From NCBI GenBank assembly GCA_037384645.1, contig JARRNT010000041.1, positions 4,918 to 68,917 of the forward strand: a stretch of DNA of 64,000 nt, written 5' to 3'. This DNA is from RI-92 sp037384645. Its GTDB lineage: Bacteria > Pseudomonadota > Gammaproteobacteria > UBA6429 > Thiohalophilaceae. The notes under the pieces were generated by a model. That model did no database searches. It worked only from the letters and a program-made list of their open reading frames with translations, and had not been told where the DNA came from. Positions within the stretch are counted from its first letter, which is position 1; the number at the start of each line of letters is the position of its first letter. The translations under genes were made by a program, and so were the position numbers. Positions 53,648 to 62,785 of the stretch are shown here, piece after piece.

Positions 53648-56600
53648 ATGAACAGATATAAAATCCGATATTTTGATCCAGACCCAAATATAATCTGCAA
53701 AATGCCAGTCCCACTATATATAAGGCGCTTCTATGTCCTGATCGCCCTGACCTGGATGATTCCGCCGGTCTTTGGCTTTGGTTTCCTATTGTTTATCAAG
53801 ATGTTTACACTGCAGCAGATGCTGGAAATGCTGAGCAGGCCGCTGCAGCCCCTTTTCGTACTTGGTAGCCTGGGATTTGCCGTATGGTATTTCCGGCGCT
53901 TTATCCGCCCTGTCCGTATCTATCTGGAAACACCGTCCGTTGAGTCGGAAGCGGCGGCAGTTCGCTGCATGCAGCGTTTTCCCCTGCACTATTGGTCAAT
54001 CTTTCTGATTTACCTGTTGCTGGCACCTGTCAGCGTACTGATTAGCGCCGAACAGCTTACCAATTTTGTTCCCAGTGGCATGGACTGGTTTCGGATCCAC
54101 CTGGTCGCCCTGATTGTCTCTATTATCGTTGGCCTGCCGATATTTTTTATGATCCTGGATCTGTTCGGGCAGATACTGTCTGGTGTCAACCTGCAAAGAC
54201 CACACGTTACTATCAAGCTCAAGATGTTTCTGATCGGCGCACTGGTGCCATTGCTGATTGATACCATGCTCGTCCAGTATTACTGGACACGGACCGGTTA
54301 TTTCAGTTTCGAGACCTTCCTGGTCTGGTTAATGCTGGAGATGCTTGCCATTGCGGGCAGCCTGATCTTTGTGCGGAGTATCACTCAGTCCCTGTCCCCC
54401 CTGGAGGAGGTGATCGATGCACCACTGTCCTTCAGTGACAAGCATCTTGACCGCCTCAAGCCACGCTCCACTGACGAGCTCGGGGTACTGGCAGGGGGCT
54501 TCCGCAACATGCTGCGGGATCTAAACCTGTATAACGAAATCCTGCAGACCAGCCTGCGCTTGCTGGGCGGTACCGGGCAACAAACTAATCTGGAGGATAT
54601 CGCAACTGCCATTCTCGATCTGACCACCAAGGCCCTGGGTGACAACCTGTGTTTTTTAATTCTCTACGATGAGCAGCGCGAATGCCTGATCGGTGTGGCC
54701 CAAACCGGCTCTCCATATAATCCGGAAGGTTACTTCGAAATCAACCCGGACGAAATTTCCCATGCATCTGAAGTCTTTCGTACCGGCAAGACAATTGCCC
54801 TGGATGATGCTAGCAACGATCCACGCAGCAGCCCGCGGATGCTCAAGCGATACGGGATCCTGTCATCGCTTGCAGCACCATTGATGGCAAATGGCAAGGT
54901 AATTGGCATCCTCATGTCCACGAACCGGGAACACTGTCACAGCTACAGTCCACATGAAATTACGATCATGGAAGCAATGGCGCGCGAAGCCGCACTGGCC
55001 GTGCATTCACAGTTACTCGCCAACCAGCGGATGCAACATGAGAAAGAGCTTATGCTGGCAGCCGGCGTTTTCCGCGATACCCAGGAAGGCATTATTATTA
55101 CTGATGCCAGAGGCCGTATTCTGCGTGTCAACGAAGCCTTTACCCGTATCACCGGCTACAGCCAGGAAGAGGTTATTGGCCGGACTCCGCGGATGTTGCG
55201 TTCGGGACGCCATGACCGGGATTTTTATAAATCGATCTGGCTGAAACTCAAGGCCGGCGGTGTCTGGCAGGGAGAAATCTGGAGCAGACGCAAGAATGGC
55301 GAATTGTATCCGGAATGGCTGAATATCAGCGCCGTTCTCGATGAAAACGCCAGAGCCGTGCAGTATATTGGCATATTCTCCGATTTTACCGAAAAGAAGC
55401 TCAGTGAAGATCGCATTTATCACCTTGCACATTACGATATCCTGACAGAACTCCCCAACCGGGCCTTGTTACAGGAACGTCTGGGTCAGGCAGTGGCACA
55501 GGCACAGCGGCGCGACAAACCCACAGCAATATTATTTGTCGATCTCGATTACTTCAAACGCATCAATGATACGCTCGGTCATGCCCTGGGTGATCAGTTA
55601 TTACAGGTCATTGCGGAACGACTGCTCGAGTGTATCCGCAAGGGTGACACCGTTGCACGCCAGGGCGGCGACGAATTCATAATTGTACTGAACGAGTTAC
55701 AACACGACGATGATGCGGCGGTGGTGGCAGAACACATCCTGGCAGAAGTCGCCAGGCCGATTCAGCTGGATAATCACGAGGTCGTTATCTCAGCAAGTAT
55801 CGGTATCAGCCTGTATCCCGGCGATGCCGGCGATGTCTCCAGCCTGCTGAAGAATGCCGACTCTGCCATGTACCGGGCCAAAGAACAGGGCCGCGGCATC
55901 TACCAGTTTTTCACGCCGGACCTGAACGCACGGGCCCTGGAGCGTCTTACCCTGGAAAGCAATTTACGCCGTGCTTTACCGCAACAGGAATTTCAACTCG
56001 AATATCAACCACAAATCAATGAGGTACTCAGGAGAGTCACAGCCGTCGAAGCGCTGCTACGCTGGCATCACCCGGAACTGGGTATGGTCATGCCCGGAAA
56101 TTTTATTTCTGTCGCGGAAGAGACCGGAGAGATCGTGGCCATTGGTGAATGGGTATTACGCCAGGCCTGTCTGGATTTTCTTCAATGGCAGAAGGCGGAA
56201 TGCGCACCTGACCGGATTGCTATCAACATCTCGGCACGCCAGTTTCGCTCCCCTACCTTTGTCTCGCGGATTGAGGCCATCCTGGAAGAAACCGGTATGC
56301 CGGCCCGGCATCTGGAGCTGGAATTGACTGAAAGTGCGTTGATCACCAACAGCGAAGACACCCGCGAGATGCTACTGCAAATCAAGGCGCTGGGCGTACA
56401 CATCGCCCTGGATGATTTTGGCACCGGCTATTCCTCACTGACACACCTCAAACGCTTTCCGATAGACGTGGTAAAAATCGACAAATCGTTTGTCATGGAT
56501 ATTCTGACTGATCCGGATGATGCCGCCATCATCGAGGCGGTAATCAGGATGGGACAGACTCTGGACCTGCGCATAGTGGCGGAAGGCGTCGAGAATGATG

Positions 56601-56719
56601 CCCAGCTTGCATTCCTGCGCAGCCACGGTTGCAGGGAGATGCAGGGCTATTACCTGGGGCCGCCGATGCCGAGCGATAAACTGCTGGACTGGTTACGCAA
56701 ACACTGTACATCAACATAA
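53648..56719 (+). CDS. membrane GAF-PAS-GGDEF-EAL cyclic di-GMP enzyme
   Basis: A 1023-residue protein. N-terminal helices lie between residues about 25 and 245, followed by a HAMP-like linker (SPLEEVIDAPLSFSDKHLDRLKPRSTDELGVLAGGF), GAF (about 310-455), PAS (about 475-590, EGIIITDARGRILRVNEAFTRITGYS), GGDEF (GGDEF at 673-677) and EAL (EALLR at 801-805; DDFGTGYSS near 922). Both catalytic signatures are intact, so synthesis and hydrolysis of cyclic di-GMP are possible. Start 53648 (MNRYKIRYFD) is preferred over the frame start at 53435, which lacks domain features. Divergent from the PhnD-like gene. Confidence 0.9.
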   Translation: MNRYKIRYFDPDPNIICKMPVPLYIRRFYVLIALTWMIPPVFGFGFLLFIKMFTLQQMLEMLSRPLQPLFVLGSLGFAVWYFRRFIRPVRIYLETPSVESEAAAVRCMQRFPLHYWSIFLIYLLLAPVSVLISAEQLTNFVPSGMDWFRIHLVALIVSIIVGLPIFFMILDLFGQILSGVNLQRPHVTIKLKMFLIGALVPLLIDTMLVQYYWTRTGYFSFETFLVWLMLEMLAIAGSLIFVRSITQSLSPLEEVIDAPLSFSDKHLDRLKPRSTDELGVLAGGFRNMLRDLNLYNEILQTSLRLLGGTGQQTNLEDIATAILDLTTKALGDNLCFLILYDEQRECLIGVAQTGSPYNPEGYFEINPDEISHASEVFRTGKTIALDDASNDPRSSPRMLKRYGILSSLAAPLMANGKVIGILMSTNREHCHSYSPHEITIMEAMAREAALAVHSQLLANQRMQHEKELMLAAGVFRDTQEGIIITDARGRILRVNEAFTRITGYSQEEVIGRTPRMLRSGRHDRDFYKSIWLKLKAGGVWQGEIWSRRKNGELYPEWLNISAVLDENARAVQYIGIFSDFTEKKLSEDRIYHLAHYDILTELPNRALLQERLGQAVAQAQRRDKPTAILFVDLDYFKRINDTLGHALGDQLLQVIAERLLECIRKGDTVARQGGDEFIIVLNELQHDDDAAVVAEHILAEVARPIQLDNHEVVISASIGISLYPGDAGDVSSLLKNADSAMYRAKEQGRGIYQFFTPDLNARALERLTLESNLRRALPQQEFQLEYQPQINEVLRRVTAVEALLRWHHPELGMVMPGNFISVAEETGEIVAIGEWVLRQACLDFLQWQKAECAPDRIAINISARQFRSPTFVSRIEAILEETGMPARHLELELTESALITNSEDTREMLLQIKALGVHIALDDFGTGYSSLTHLKRFPIDVVKIDKSFVMDILTDPDDAAIIEAVIRMGQTLDLRIVAEGVENDAQLAFLRSHGCREMQGYYLGPPMPSDKLLDWLRKHCTST

Positions 56720-56784
56720 CCCTGCCAGACTGCCTCCCGCTTAATAACGCCGATTGCCTGACAAACGCGACAACAAGAAGAGTG

Positions 56785-58560
56785 TTATTTGTCCAGCAGC
56801 CGACGGGTCATATGCAGCCTGACCTGGGGTTCCTCGGTCAAGGCATGGAACAGGTGATGCGGACCGGTCGCCGCTTCAAGCTTTTGCGCCAGGTCGTCGC
56901 GTATCTCGCTGTAAAAGTCCAGCAGACGACGATCAAAACGCTTCAATGCCTGTGACAGAGGATCTTTGCGCTGACGCGCCATGATTGTCTGCATACCATC
57001 CTGATAATGATTACCAAGACATATATGCACGGCATTGAACAGGGTCACCCAGCCATTGAACCACAACATCATATCGATATCGAAACTCTCGCCAGGTGGT
57101 GGCCCCTGGGTAATCACCTGCTGCAACAAATCCTTTTCCTTTACCGTCTCCCATTCATCCAGTAAGGCAGCACGACCGTAGCCATCGATCGTCGAGCTGG
57201 TCAGCAGTATGGGGCTGTCCGGGTGTCTGTTCAGGACAAAGGTGGCATCCTTGAGCACCGGTTGCAGCTGTTCCGCTGCCTTTGGGTTGTGCTTGAAGCG
57301 AGGTGATGCCTGCATATCCGTCACCTGTACCTGGTGACCACGTTTACCCAGTTCCTGGGCCAGCCGGGCAAATACACCCTTGTGCAATACATCCTGCGAG
57401 AAATTCAGACCGGTTTGTTTGTGACACAAAGCCAGCTGTATTTGCTGGGAATAACGTGGATAGTATTCGACGATATTGGCAATCTTGGCAACGGGGATGC
57501 GCTCGGCAAGCAAACCCTGCTTGTCGACATAAACTTCCTGATGAAATTCATCAAAGCTGATCTGAAGCAGGACTTTCGCCCTGGCCCATTTTTTCGGACG
57601 ACTCTTGATGGCGGCAGCCATGTTGCCGAGGATTTCATTTGCAAGCTGCGGGCTATTCGCAAAATCACCGTTCAAGAGGATGGCGAAATTCCTGATATGA
57701 CGCATCTTGCGTATGGCGCGGTAAAAGTAATCCAGTTGCCGTGTCAGATCCCCCCCGGTAAACAACACGCTGTCGGTGTGGGCATCCACGGTTTCGAACA
57801 CCCGATCCGGATCCTCGTCTTTCGCTCTGGGCGGCCGCCAGGTAAACATACAATGGCGGCAGGTCTGCGGGCAGCCCATCGCGGGGATGATGCCCAGTTT
57901 GTTATAACGTGGCGTGACACCGGCAAGGCTGTCGTCCGCGATTGCATCGACCAGGGCCAGACGCTCGAGATCTTCCGGCCCCAGCATACCCTCGTAACGC
58001 TGGCGTTCGTCACGGGCCACCTGTTTAAACTGCACCATGTAGGTATCGGTAAACAGGCCCAGACTGTTCCATATATATAGTATGTCGGCAATAACACGCT
58101 CGGGCTCATTATTCCGCGCCGCCAGCAGGCGTTGATACTCCTGCCATTGTTTCTGGCCTTCCGCCGGAGTCTGCCAGTGGCTGACATAACCGCGAACAAA
58201 GTCTTCAGCACTCTGACTGAGCAACAGATCCATCAAAAAGGCGAATTTGGGGCCACGAAAGGTTTCGAGCACCTGCGCCCGATACTGGTCGTGCACGTTG
58301 TGGCGGAGCCAGTGCCAGATATACAGATAGCTCATGGGAAAACTGAGTTCGGCGGCATCCGCATGCGGATGCAACATTTCCGCCATCGCACCACCCGTCG
58401 TCAGGCGATTGACTTCATTCTTGAATCGCTCACGCATATTCGCGAGATATACAGGCAATAGCGCCGTCTGGTCAGCCGCTATCGCCGCCTTGCTGCCACC
58501 GCTGACAACCGCGATGCCTTCGACACCTTTACGTTCGCTTGTTTTATTAGTGGCTAACAT
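56785..58560 (-). CDS. radical SAM enzyme of unassigned function
   Basis: A 591-residue protein. The [4Fe-4S]/SAM motif is CPQTCRHC (C230, C234, C237; CxxxCxxC spacing). It is followed by VLFTGGDLTRQLDYFYRAI (GGE-like motif reading GGD) and QISFDEFHQEVYVDKQGL. An N-terminal helical region of about 215 residues and a C-terminal region (LWFNGWVTLFNAVHICLGNHYQDGM...) flank the core. General similarity to the KamA/MoaA type is visible, but key lysine-aminomutase lysine and zinc features are not recognisable. No neighbour gives a pathway. Convergent with the GGDEF/EAL gene. Confidence 0.78.
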   Translation of the reverse strand: MLATNKTSERKGVEGIAVVSGGSKAAIAADQTALLPVYLANMRERFKNEVNRLTTGGAMAEMLHPHADAAELSFPMSYLYIWHWLRHNVHDQYRAQVLETFRGPKFAFLMDLLLSQSAEDFVRGYVSHWQTPAEGQKQWQEYQRLLAARNNEPERVIADILYIWNSLGLFTDTYMVQFKQVARDERQRYEGMLGPEDLERLALVDAIADDSLAGVTPRYNKLGIIPAMGCPQTCRHCMFTWRPPRAKDEDPDRVFETVDAHTDSVLFTGGDLTRQLDYFYRAIRKMRHIRNFAILLNGDFANSPQLANEILGNMAAAIKSRPKKWARAKVLLQISFDEFHQEVYVDKQGLLAERIPVAKIANIVEYYPRYSQQIQLALCHKQTGLNFSQDVLHKGVFARLAQELGKRGHQVQVTDMQASPRFKHNPKAAEQLQPVLKDATFVLNRHPDSPILLTSSTIDGYGRAALLDEWETVKEKDLLQQVITQGPPPGESFDIDMMLWFNGWVTLFNAVHICLGNHYQDGMQTIMARQRKDPLSQALKRFDRRLLDFYSEIRDDLAQKLEAATGPHHLFHALTEEPQVRLHMTRRLLDK

Positions 58561-58952
58561 GTGTGGCTAATCTGTCGGGGAAAATTTGTCGAACTCGAAG
58601 TGAAGCACGACCGCTAAATTCCGAATTTTGATCACTATAGCAGATACCTGACCCGGCATGAATAAATAATGACCATACGGATTTCCTGTGTATTCCCCGG
58701 GGTCTGTGCCAGGCTGAGGCTGGCGTGAGCTGATATCACTTTCGCTTCATACCCTTCGCGACAGGCTGTCAACATCAGTAAATGCGATAAAGTCGGCAAC
58801 ACGCTTGATTTGCACGTATGTGTTCATTGTCGCAAATTTCGCAGCAGGCATATCTGCCACCGACCGGGTTTAAATATTCCCTGCCCATAGTGCGAGACAT
58901 TCCTCAACATCCTGTCGGGTGATTGGTTATAGTCGCATGCCTGTTGGCAAGC
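58561..58952. other. 392-nt region downstream of the Met-rich small ORF and upstream of the radical SAM gene
   Basis: No coding frame with family features. It should contain the radical SAM promoter (minus strand). CCGG-rich segments around 58698 and a few short dyads are present. No tRNA or riboswitch seen. Confidence 0.35.
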
Positions 58953-59045
58953 TCACCTGACCAGCAAGCTGACTGCTGCCGCCCACATAAAAGGTTTCAT
59001 CAAAGGCATCATACTGACCATCAGATTGATAAATGTATCTTTCAT
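58953..59045 (-). CDS. 30-residue methionine-rich hydrophobic peptide (small ORF)
   Basis: A short frame reading MKDTFINLMVSMMPLMKPFM then WAAAVSLLVR and stop TGA. Seven of its thirty residues are Met (including the start), and residues about 6-28 are hydrophobic, so a single transmembrane helix is plausible. It has a strong ribosome site, GGGGAGAAG, 4 nt before the ATG, stronger than many annotated genes here. I know no family for it. It could be a membrane micro-protein or a leader peptide; chance cannot be excluded for so short a frame. Confidence 0.5.
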   Translation of the reverse strand: MKDTFINLMVSMMPLMKPFMWAAAVSLLVR

Positions 59046-59274
59046 TATTCTTCTCCCCATTGTATTGATATGACAGAGTGTAACCGACCAGTAAAAAACA
59101 CCACAAAAGACTGACACCGGAATGAGAAATACCTCACAGGCCGGCCAGGATTAGCAGAATTTAGTTACATATCAGCACACCACAGGTCTGGTCATAATTC
59201 ATCATTTTTCATCCCGATTTGCGGCAGCTTTCATGTGTAGACTCAGCTTACTGGAAACGAAACGGAGTCTATTC

Positions 59275-59886
59275 ATGAAGCAAGCCATCGATATCTGTTT
59301 TAGCGCCATCATTTTATTGTGCCTGAGCCCCGTCATGATCGTGATCGCATTCGTCATAAAACTGGATGATGGTGGGCCGATCATATTTACCCAGTACCGC
59401 CTGGGGAGAGGCAAACGTCCGTTCCTGGTTTATAAATTTCGAAGCATGCAAAATAGCCAGATAACAGCCGTTGGCTATTATTTGCGTAGAACCGGACTCG
59501 ATGAGCTGCCCCAGCTCTTCAATATTTTGAAAGGTCAGATGAGCCTGGTAGGTCCCCGTCCGCTGACCTATACCGATATAACCCGGCTGGGCTGGGATCG
59601 GCGCCATTTCCTGGTACGCTGGCAAGTCAGGCCTGGTATTACTGGTCTGGCACAACTGTATGCCGGTCGTAGTGCGCATTATTCCTGGCGCTGTGATAAA
59701 AGTTATATTAAAGACAAAAGCATCATCCTTGACTTGAAAATCATGTTTCTCACCCTGTTAATGGCATTCCTGGGGAAATACCGAGTACGTAACTGGCTGT
59801 TTCGTCACGCCTCTGTAATGACGGAGGGCAGTAAAAACTACCGCATACTCCCCATCGCCAGGGCAGACCCAGGTGACGGGGCATAA
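59275..59886 (+). CDS. polyprenyl-phosphate sugar-1-phosphate transferase (bacterial sugar transferase)
   Basis: A 203-residue monotopic initiating glycosyltransferase (PglC/WcaJ C-terminal type). N-terminal helix AIDICFSAIILLCLSPVMIVIAF, then GGPIIFTQYRLGRGKRPFLVYKFRSM, RTGLDELPQLFNILKGQMSLVGPRP with the catalytic D-E pair, and RWQVRPGITGLAQL. The loop between KFRSM and LRRTGLDELPQ is short, as in one known subgroup. It transfers a sugar phosphate to undecaprenyl phosphate to begin an exopolysaccharide or glycan. Start 59275 with GGAG upstream. No glycosyltransferase cluster adjoins it. Confidence 0.87.
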   Translation: MKQAIDICFSAIILLCLSPVMIVIAFVIKLDDGGPIIFTQYRLGRGKRPFLVYKFRSMQNSQITAVGYYLRRTGLDELPQLFNILKGQMSLVGPRPLTYTDITRLGWDRRHFLVRWQVRPGITGLAQLYAGRSAHYSWRCDKSYIKDKSIILDLKIMFLTLLMAFLGKYRVRNWLFRHASVMTEGSKNYRILPIARADPGDGA

Positions 59887-59966
59887 TGTTTATCAAGTTG
59901 CTAAACGGCGGATGCTAAATATCATGCAGCGTTAAGATAAGATCAGGCTGTTCGTTTCAAGTCTGC

Positions 59967-60425
59967 TTATCGGGTTTTACTGCGACAATAATCCTTACCT
60001 GTCTGGGTCAAATAGTAGCGAGTGCCACTCATACCACTGACCTCCTCAACCATGTTTTTATCGATTAGCGTAGCCATGGCCGTTTGTACCCTGGATAAAC
60101 TGAGGCTCAGCTGGTCAGCAATGGTTTGCGGCCTGACCCCTTTGTCACCTTCTTTAAGCAGCACTTTCAACATCTGGATAAGATGTGTCTTCTCCTCCTG
60201 TTTTTTCTGTTCGTCCACACTGGCTGAGGACTGTTTTGGAATTGCAGGACGACGCTGGTTTCTGATTTTATATACCACCATGTCACTTTGCTCTTCCTTG
60301 ATGATATCACCACGCCTGAACTGATATAGCAGGCTAAGCAACTTCACCAGCAGTGGAAGCATGGCAGCGAGCATCAACAGGAATAACCATACCGGAATGG
60401 ATATGGTGTGTGTGAGCAATGTCAT
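59967..60425 (-). CDS. membrane-anchored winged-helix protein
   Basis: A 152-residue protein starting MTLLTHTISIP. One N-terminal helix (PVWLFLLMLAAMLPLLVKLLSLLY) is followed by a charged linker (residues about 45-85) and a winged-helix DNA-binding domain: KTHLIQMLKVLLKEGDKGVRPQTIADQLSLSLSRVQTAMATLIDKNMVEEVSGMSGTRYYLTQTGKDY. This resembles MarR/PadR-like wings. A regulator tethered to the membrane by its N-terminus is uncommon. Start 60425 is chosen for the helix; a longer frame goes to 60473. No target gene can be named; the GST gene 65 nt upstream and the sugar transferase are candidates. Confidence 0.72.
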   Translation of the reverse strand: MTLLTHTISIPVWLFLLMLAAMLPLLVKLLSLLYQFRRGDIIKEEQSDMVVYKIRNQRRPAIPKQSSASVDEQKKQEEKTHLIQMLKVLLKEGDKGVRPQTIADQLSLSLSRVQTAMATLIDKNMVEEVSGMSGTRYYLTQTGKDYCRSKTR

Positions 60426-60538
60426 AGGGATAATTATTTCCCGAAAGTAATCAGCATTATTAGCATAGCCCAACTGCCCCTGTTCGCAACAATACCAGAC
60501 TCAGCATTACCCGTTGCTGGCTGGCGTTCGCTGCCATG

Positions 60539-61264
60539 TCAGGCATCCAGCTCAGGATAGTGCCGAAAGATACCATCCTGGTTGAATGCCAGTCGTCTTT
60601 CGGAAGACAGATAGCGGCGAATATTGGGTTTATTAGATACGGTTTCGTGTAACATCAGCAAACCGGGAATTTTCCGGGAAAGCCTTTTCATCATCTTCGG
60701 GAACGCATAGCGTAAGCCATCGATTACCTGGAACAGGGAGAGGTCAATATAACTGAGACTCCGTCCTACCAGATAACCATGTTCACCGGGAGTGCGTTGC
60801 CATACCCGTTCAAAATAACTCAATAATTCTGGCGCACGCTCCTTACAGAAGAATTTCGCCCGCCTCTTCGACTCCGCGATTTGATCCTGATAATACAGGC
60901 TACTGGCAACCGGGTGGTGTGTGTCGTGGATATCCACTATCAGATCCTCCACTGTCAACTGTAGCTGGTGGACCCAGCGTCGCGTGCTTTCGGCTGCGGG
61001 CACCAGGCCTAGCTGTGGTGCTAAAAAGTGCAGAATATTAGCCGTTTGTGCAACCACCTGTTTTCCAGCCCGCAAAAAGGGGGGAGCAAATGGCGGACGC
61101 TCCAGGTCTGCGCCATTCATCAGGTTCAACATTGCCTTAAGCCCCATACCTTTGCCCTGCTCACGTGCCACATCAATATACCGGGCACCCGCCTGTTCCA
61201 ATGCCAGTCGGACAAATTCGCCACGACCCTGAATCGTAGGCCAATAATATAATTCATAGCGCAT
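60539..61264 (-). CDS. glutathione S-transferase family protein
   Basis: A 241-residue cytosolic GST. Thioredoxin-like N-terminal domain (MRYELYYWPTIQGRGEFVRLALEQAG with the active-site tyrosine/arginine region, and VVAQTANILHFLAPQLGL) and an all-helical C-terminal domain (YLVGRSLSYIDLSLFQVIDGLRYAFPKMM). The segment PPFAPPFLRAG carries the cis-proline. AAGGAGA precedes the ATG at 61264; the frame upstream to 61291 is dropped. Role: glutathione conjugation or peroxide detoxification. Confidence 0.9.
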   Translation of the reverse strand: MRYELYYWPTIQGRGEFVRLALEQAGARYIDVAREQGKGMGLKAMLNLMNGADLERPPFAPPFLRAGKQVVAQTANILHFLAPQLGLVPAAESTRRWVHQLQLTVEDLIVDIHDTHHPVASSLYYQDQIAESKRRAKFFCKERAPELLSYFERVWQRTPGEHGYLVGRSLSYIDLSLFQVIDGLRYAFPKMMKRLSRKIPGLLMLHETVSNKPNIRRYLSSERRLAFNQDGIFRHYPELDA

Positions 61265-61406
61265 TACCTGTCTCCTTCTGATTTCCTGCACAAATCGGAA
61301 TTCATCGCACGCTGCCCTTAGCTTTACCCAGGGTAAATTATGCTATTATGCTCTAATATTTATATATACTTGTATATAGAAGAATGTACAGTATAAGGGG
61401 CCGATC

Positions 61407-62639
61407 CTGGCACTGGATTTCAACGTACCGACATTATTGCTGGCAGTAAGTCTGGCGAGTGCATTTTGCGCTGGTGCCAGAATACTGCTCTGGCGCATGC
61501 ACCCCGATATACCAGGTCCAGGCCGCTGGGCGCTGGCCGGCGTGTCAGGAGCCATCGCCCTGCTGCTGCTCATGTTATTCGATGCTTATCCGTTGCCGTT
61601 CTCGCTGGCTATCGCGCAATTATTAGCTGCAGTTGGCCTCATACTGGCATGGGATGGCTTTCGGCGATTTCATGGGCAGTCCCCTCTGACACTACGAACT
61701 CTTGCCATGCTCGTGGCTAGCGTGCTCGCCTGGCTGGTGCTTGCACATCTAGAACAATCGATACTGCTCAGGGCCGTGGGCAACGCGGTTCTGATAGCAG
61801 GCCTGTCAGGTTTGATCGCGCGCGACCTGCTTGTTTCCAGCGGCGCTGTACGTCCTGCAGTACGAGCTACCGGCTGGATATACGCACTCAATGCCCTGAT
61901 CTTTCTGATCAGAGCAACCTACATACATACTGACATACATGGTATTGATCCCCTGAACCCCAGCGGGATCAGTATCTTCATGTTGCTTTGGTGGTTGTGC
62001 ATGACTATCGCTGTTACTCTGGGAATGGTTCTGATGACCTCCGAGCGCCTGCAGGCAGAACTTGATATTCAGGCAAACCTGGACCCATTGACTGGAGCAC
62101 ATAATCGTCGTGCATTTTCTCTTCTGGCAGACAAGGAAATCCTCCGTGCCAGGCGCCACAACAGACCACTCTCTGTATTACTTATGGATCTCGATAATTT
62201 CAAGCGGATCAATGATCATCTCGGTCATGAGGCAGGTGACACCCTGTTATGCCTGTTTGTTTCCAGTGTCCAGCGTATGCTCCGTGGTGAAGACATGTTC
62301 TGCCGTTTTGGCGGTGAGGAATTCGTTGCGATGATGCCTGATACCCCTGCTGAACTGGCATACCAGGTCTCCGAAAGGTTAAGAAAATCCTTTATGTCAG
62401 AAGCCACCAGCATAGCGGCTTTCAGTAGCCTGTCATTACCGATTACAGTCAGCATTGGCGTTGCTGAGCTACAGCGAGGTGAAGATATTGATGCTCTCCT
62501 GCGTCGCGCCGATACGGCCTTATACCAGGCCAAGGATAAGGGCAGAAACCGCAGTGAACTTGCTGACAAGCATAAATACGAAACAGATATTGATACGCAA
62601 ATCAGCGCTGGGGCAGAAGCAACAGCCCGAAAGGCGTAA
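61407..62639 (+). CDS. membrane-bound diguanylate cyclase (GGDEF)
   Basis: About 410 residues with six or seven N-terminal helices (to residue about 210) and a GGDEF domain: LDPLTGAHNRRAFSLL, VLLMDLDNFKRINDHLGHEAGD, the active loop GGEEF and KDKGRNRSE. An RxxD inhibitory site is not evident just before GGEEF (RGEDMFCRFGGEEF has R-G-E-D). No ATG opens the frame at a sensible place. CTG at 61407 with AAGGGG 6 nt upstream would give an N-terminus of ALDFNVPTLL type, as expected for the family. TTG at 61437 is the alternative. It synthesises cyclic di-GMP. Confidence 0.85.
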   Translation: MALDFNVPTLLLAVSLASAFCAGARILLWRMHPDIPGPGRWALAGVSGAIALLLLMLFDAYPLPFSLAIAQLLAAVGLILAWDGFRRFHGQSPLTLRTLAMLVASVLAWLVLAHLEQSILLRAVGNAVLIAGLSGLIARDLLVSSGAVRPAVRATGWIYALNALIFLIRATYIHTDIHGIDPLNPSGISIFMLLWWLCMTIAVTLGMVLMTSERLQAELDIQANLDPLTGAHNRRAFSLLADKEILRARRHNRPLSVLLMDLDNFKRINDHLGHEAGDTLLCLFVSSVQRMLRGEDMFCRFGGEEFVAMMPDTPAELAYQVSERLRKSFMSEATSIAAFSSLSLPITVSIGVAELQRGEDIDALLRRADTALYQAKDKGRNRSELADKHKYETDIDTQISAGAEATARKA

Positions 62640-62785
62640 ATACTCCCGGCTACGGTACTGTCATTAACTCGGTTCAGCCAGACCGGGGTTCACAAGTAGC
62701 TAGCGTATCGCTGTCGGCCAATGATCAGTCAGGGCCATAATCAGCTCGGCGCGTACCATGTTCTTAATATAAAAACCTCTTGCTT

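Noticed and set aside
57334..58080. A 248-codon plus-strand frame antisense to the radical SAM gene
   Set aside because: No family features and wholly inside a well-supported gene.
13474..58090. A shared 15-nt string TATATATAGTATGTC upstream of ppiC and inside the radical SAM gene
   Set aside because: The second copy encodes ordinary residues of the enzyme; two AT-rich matches of this length do not show a repeat family.
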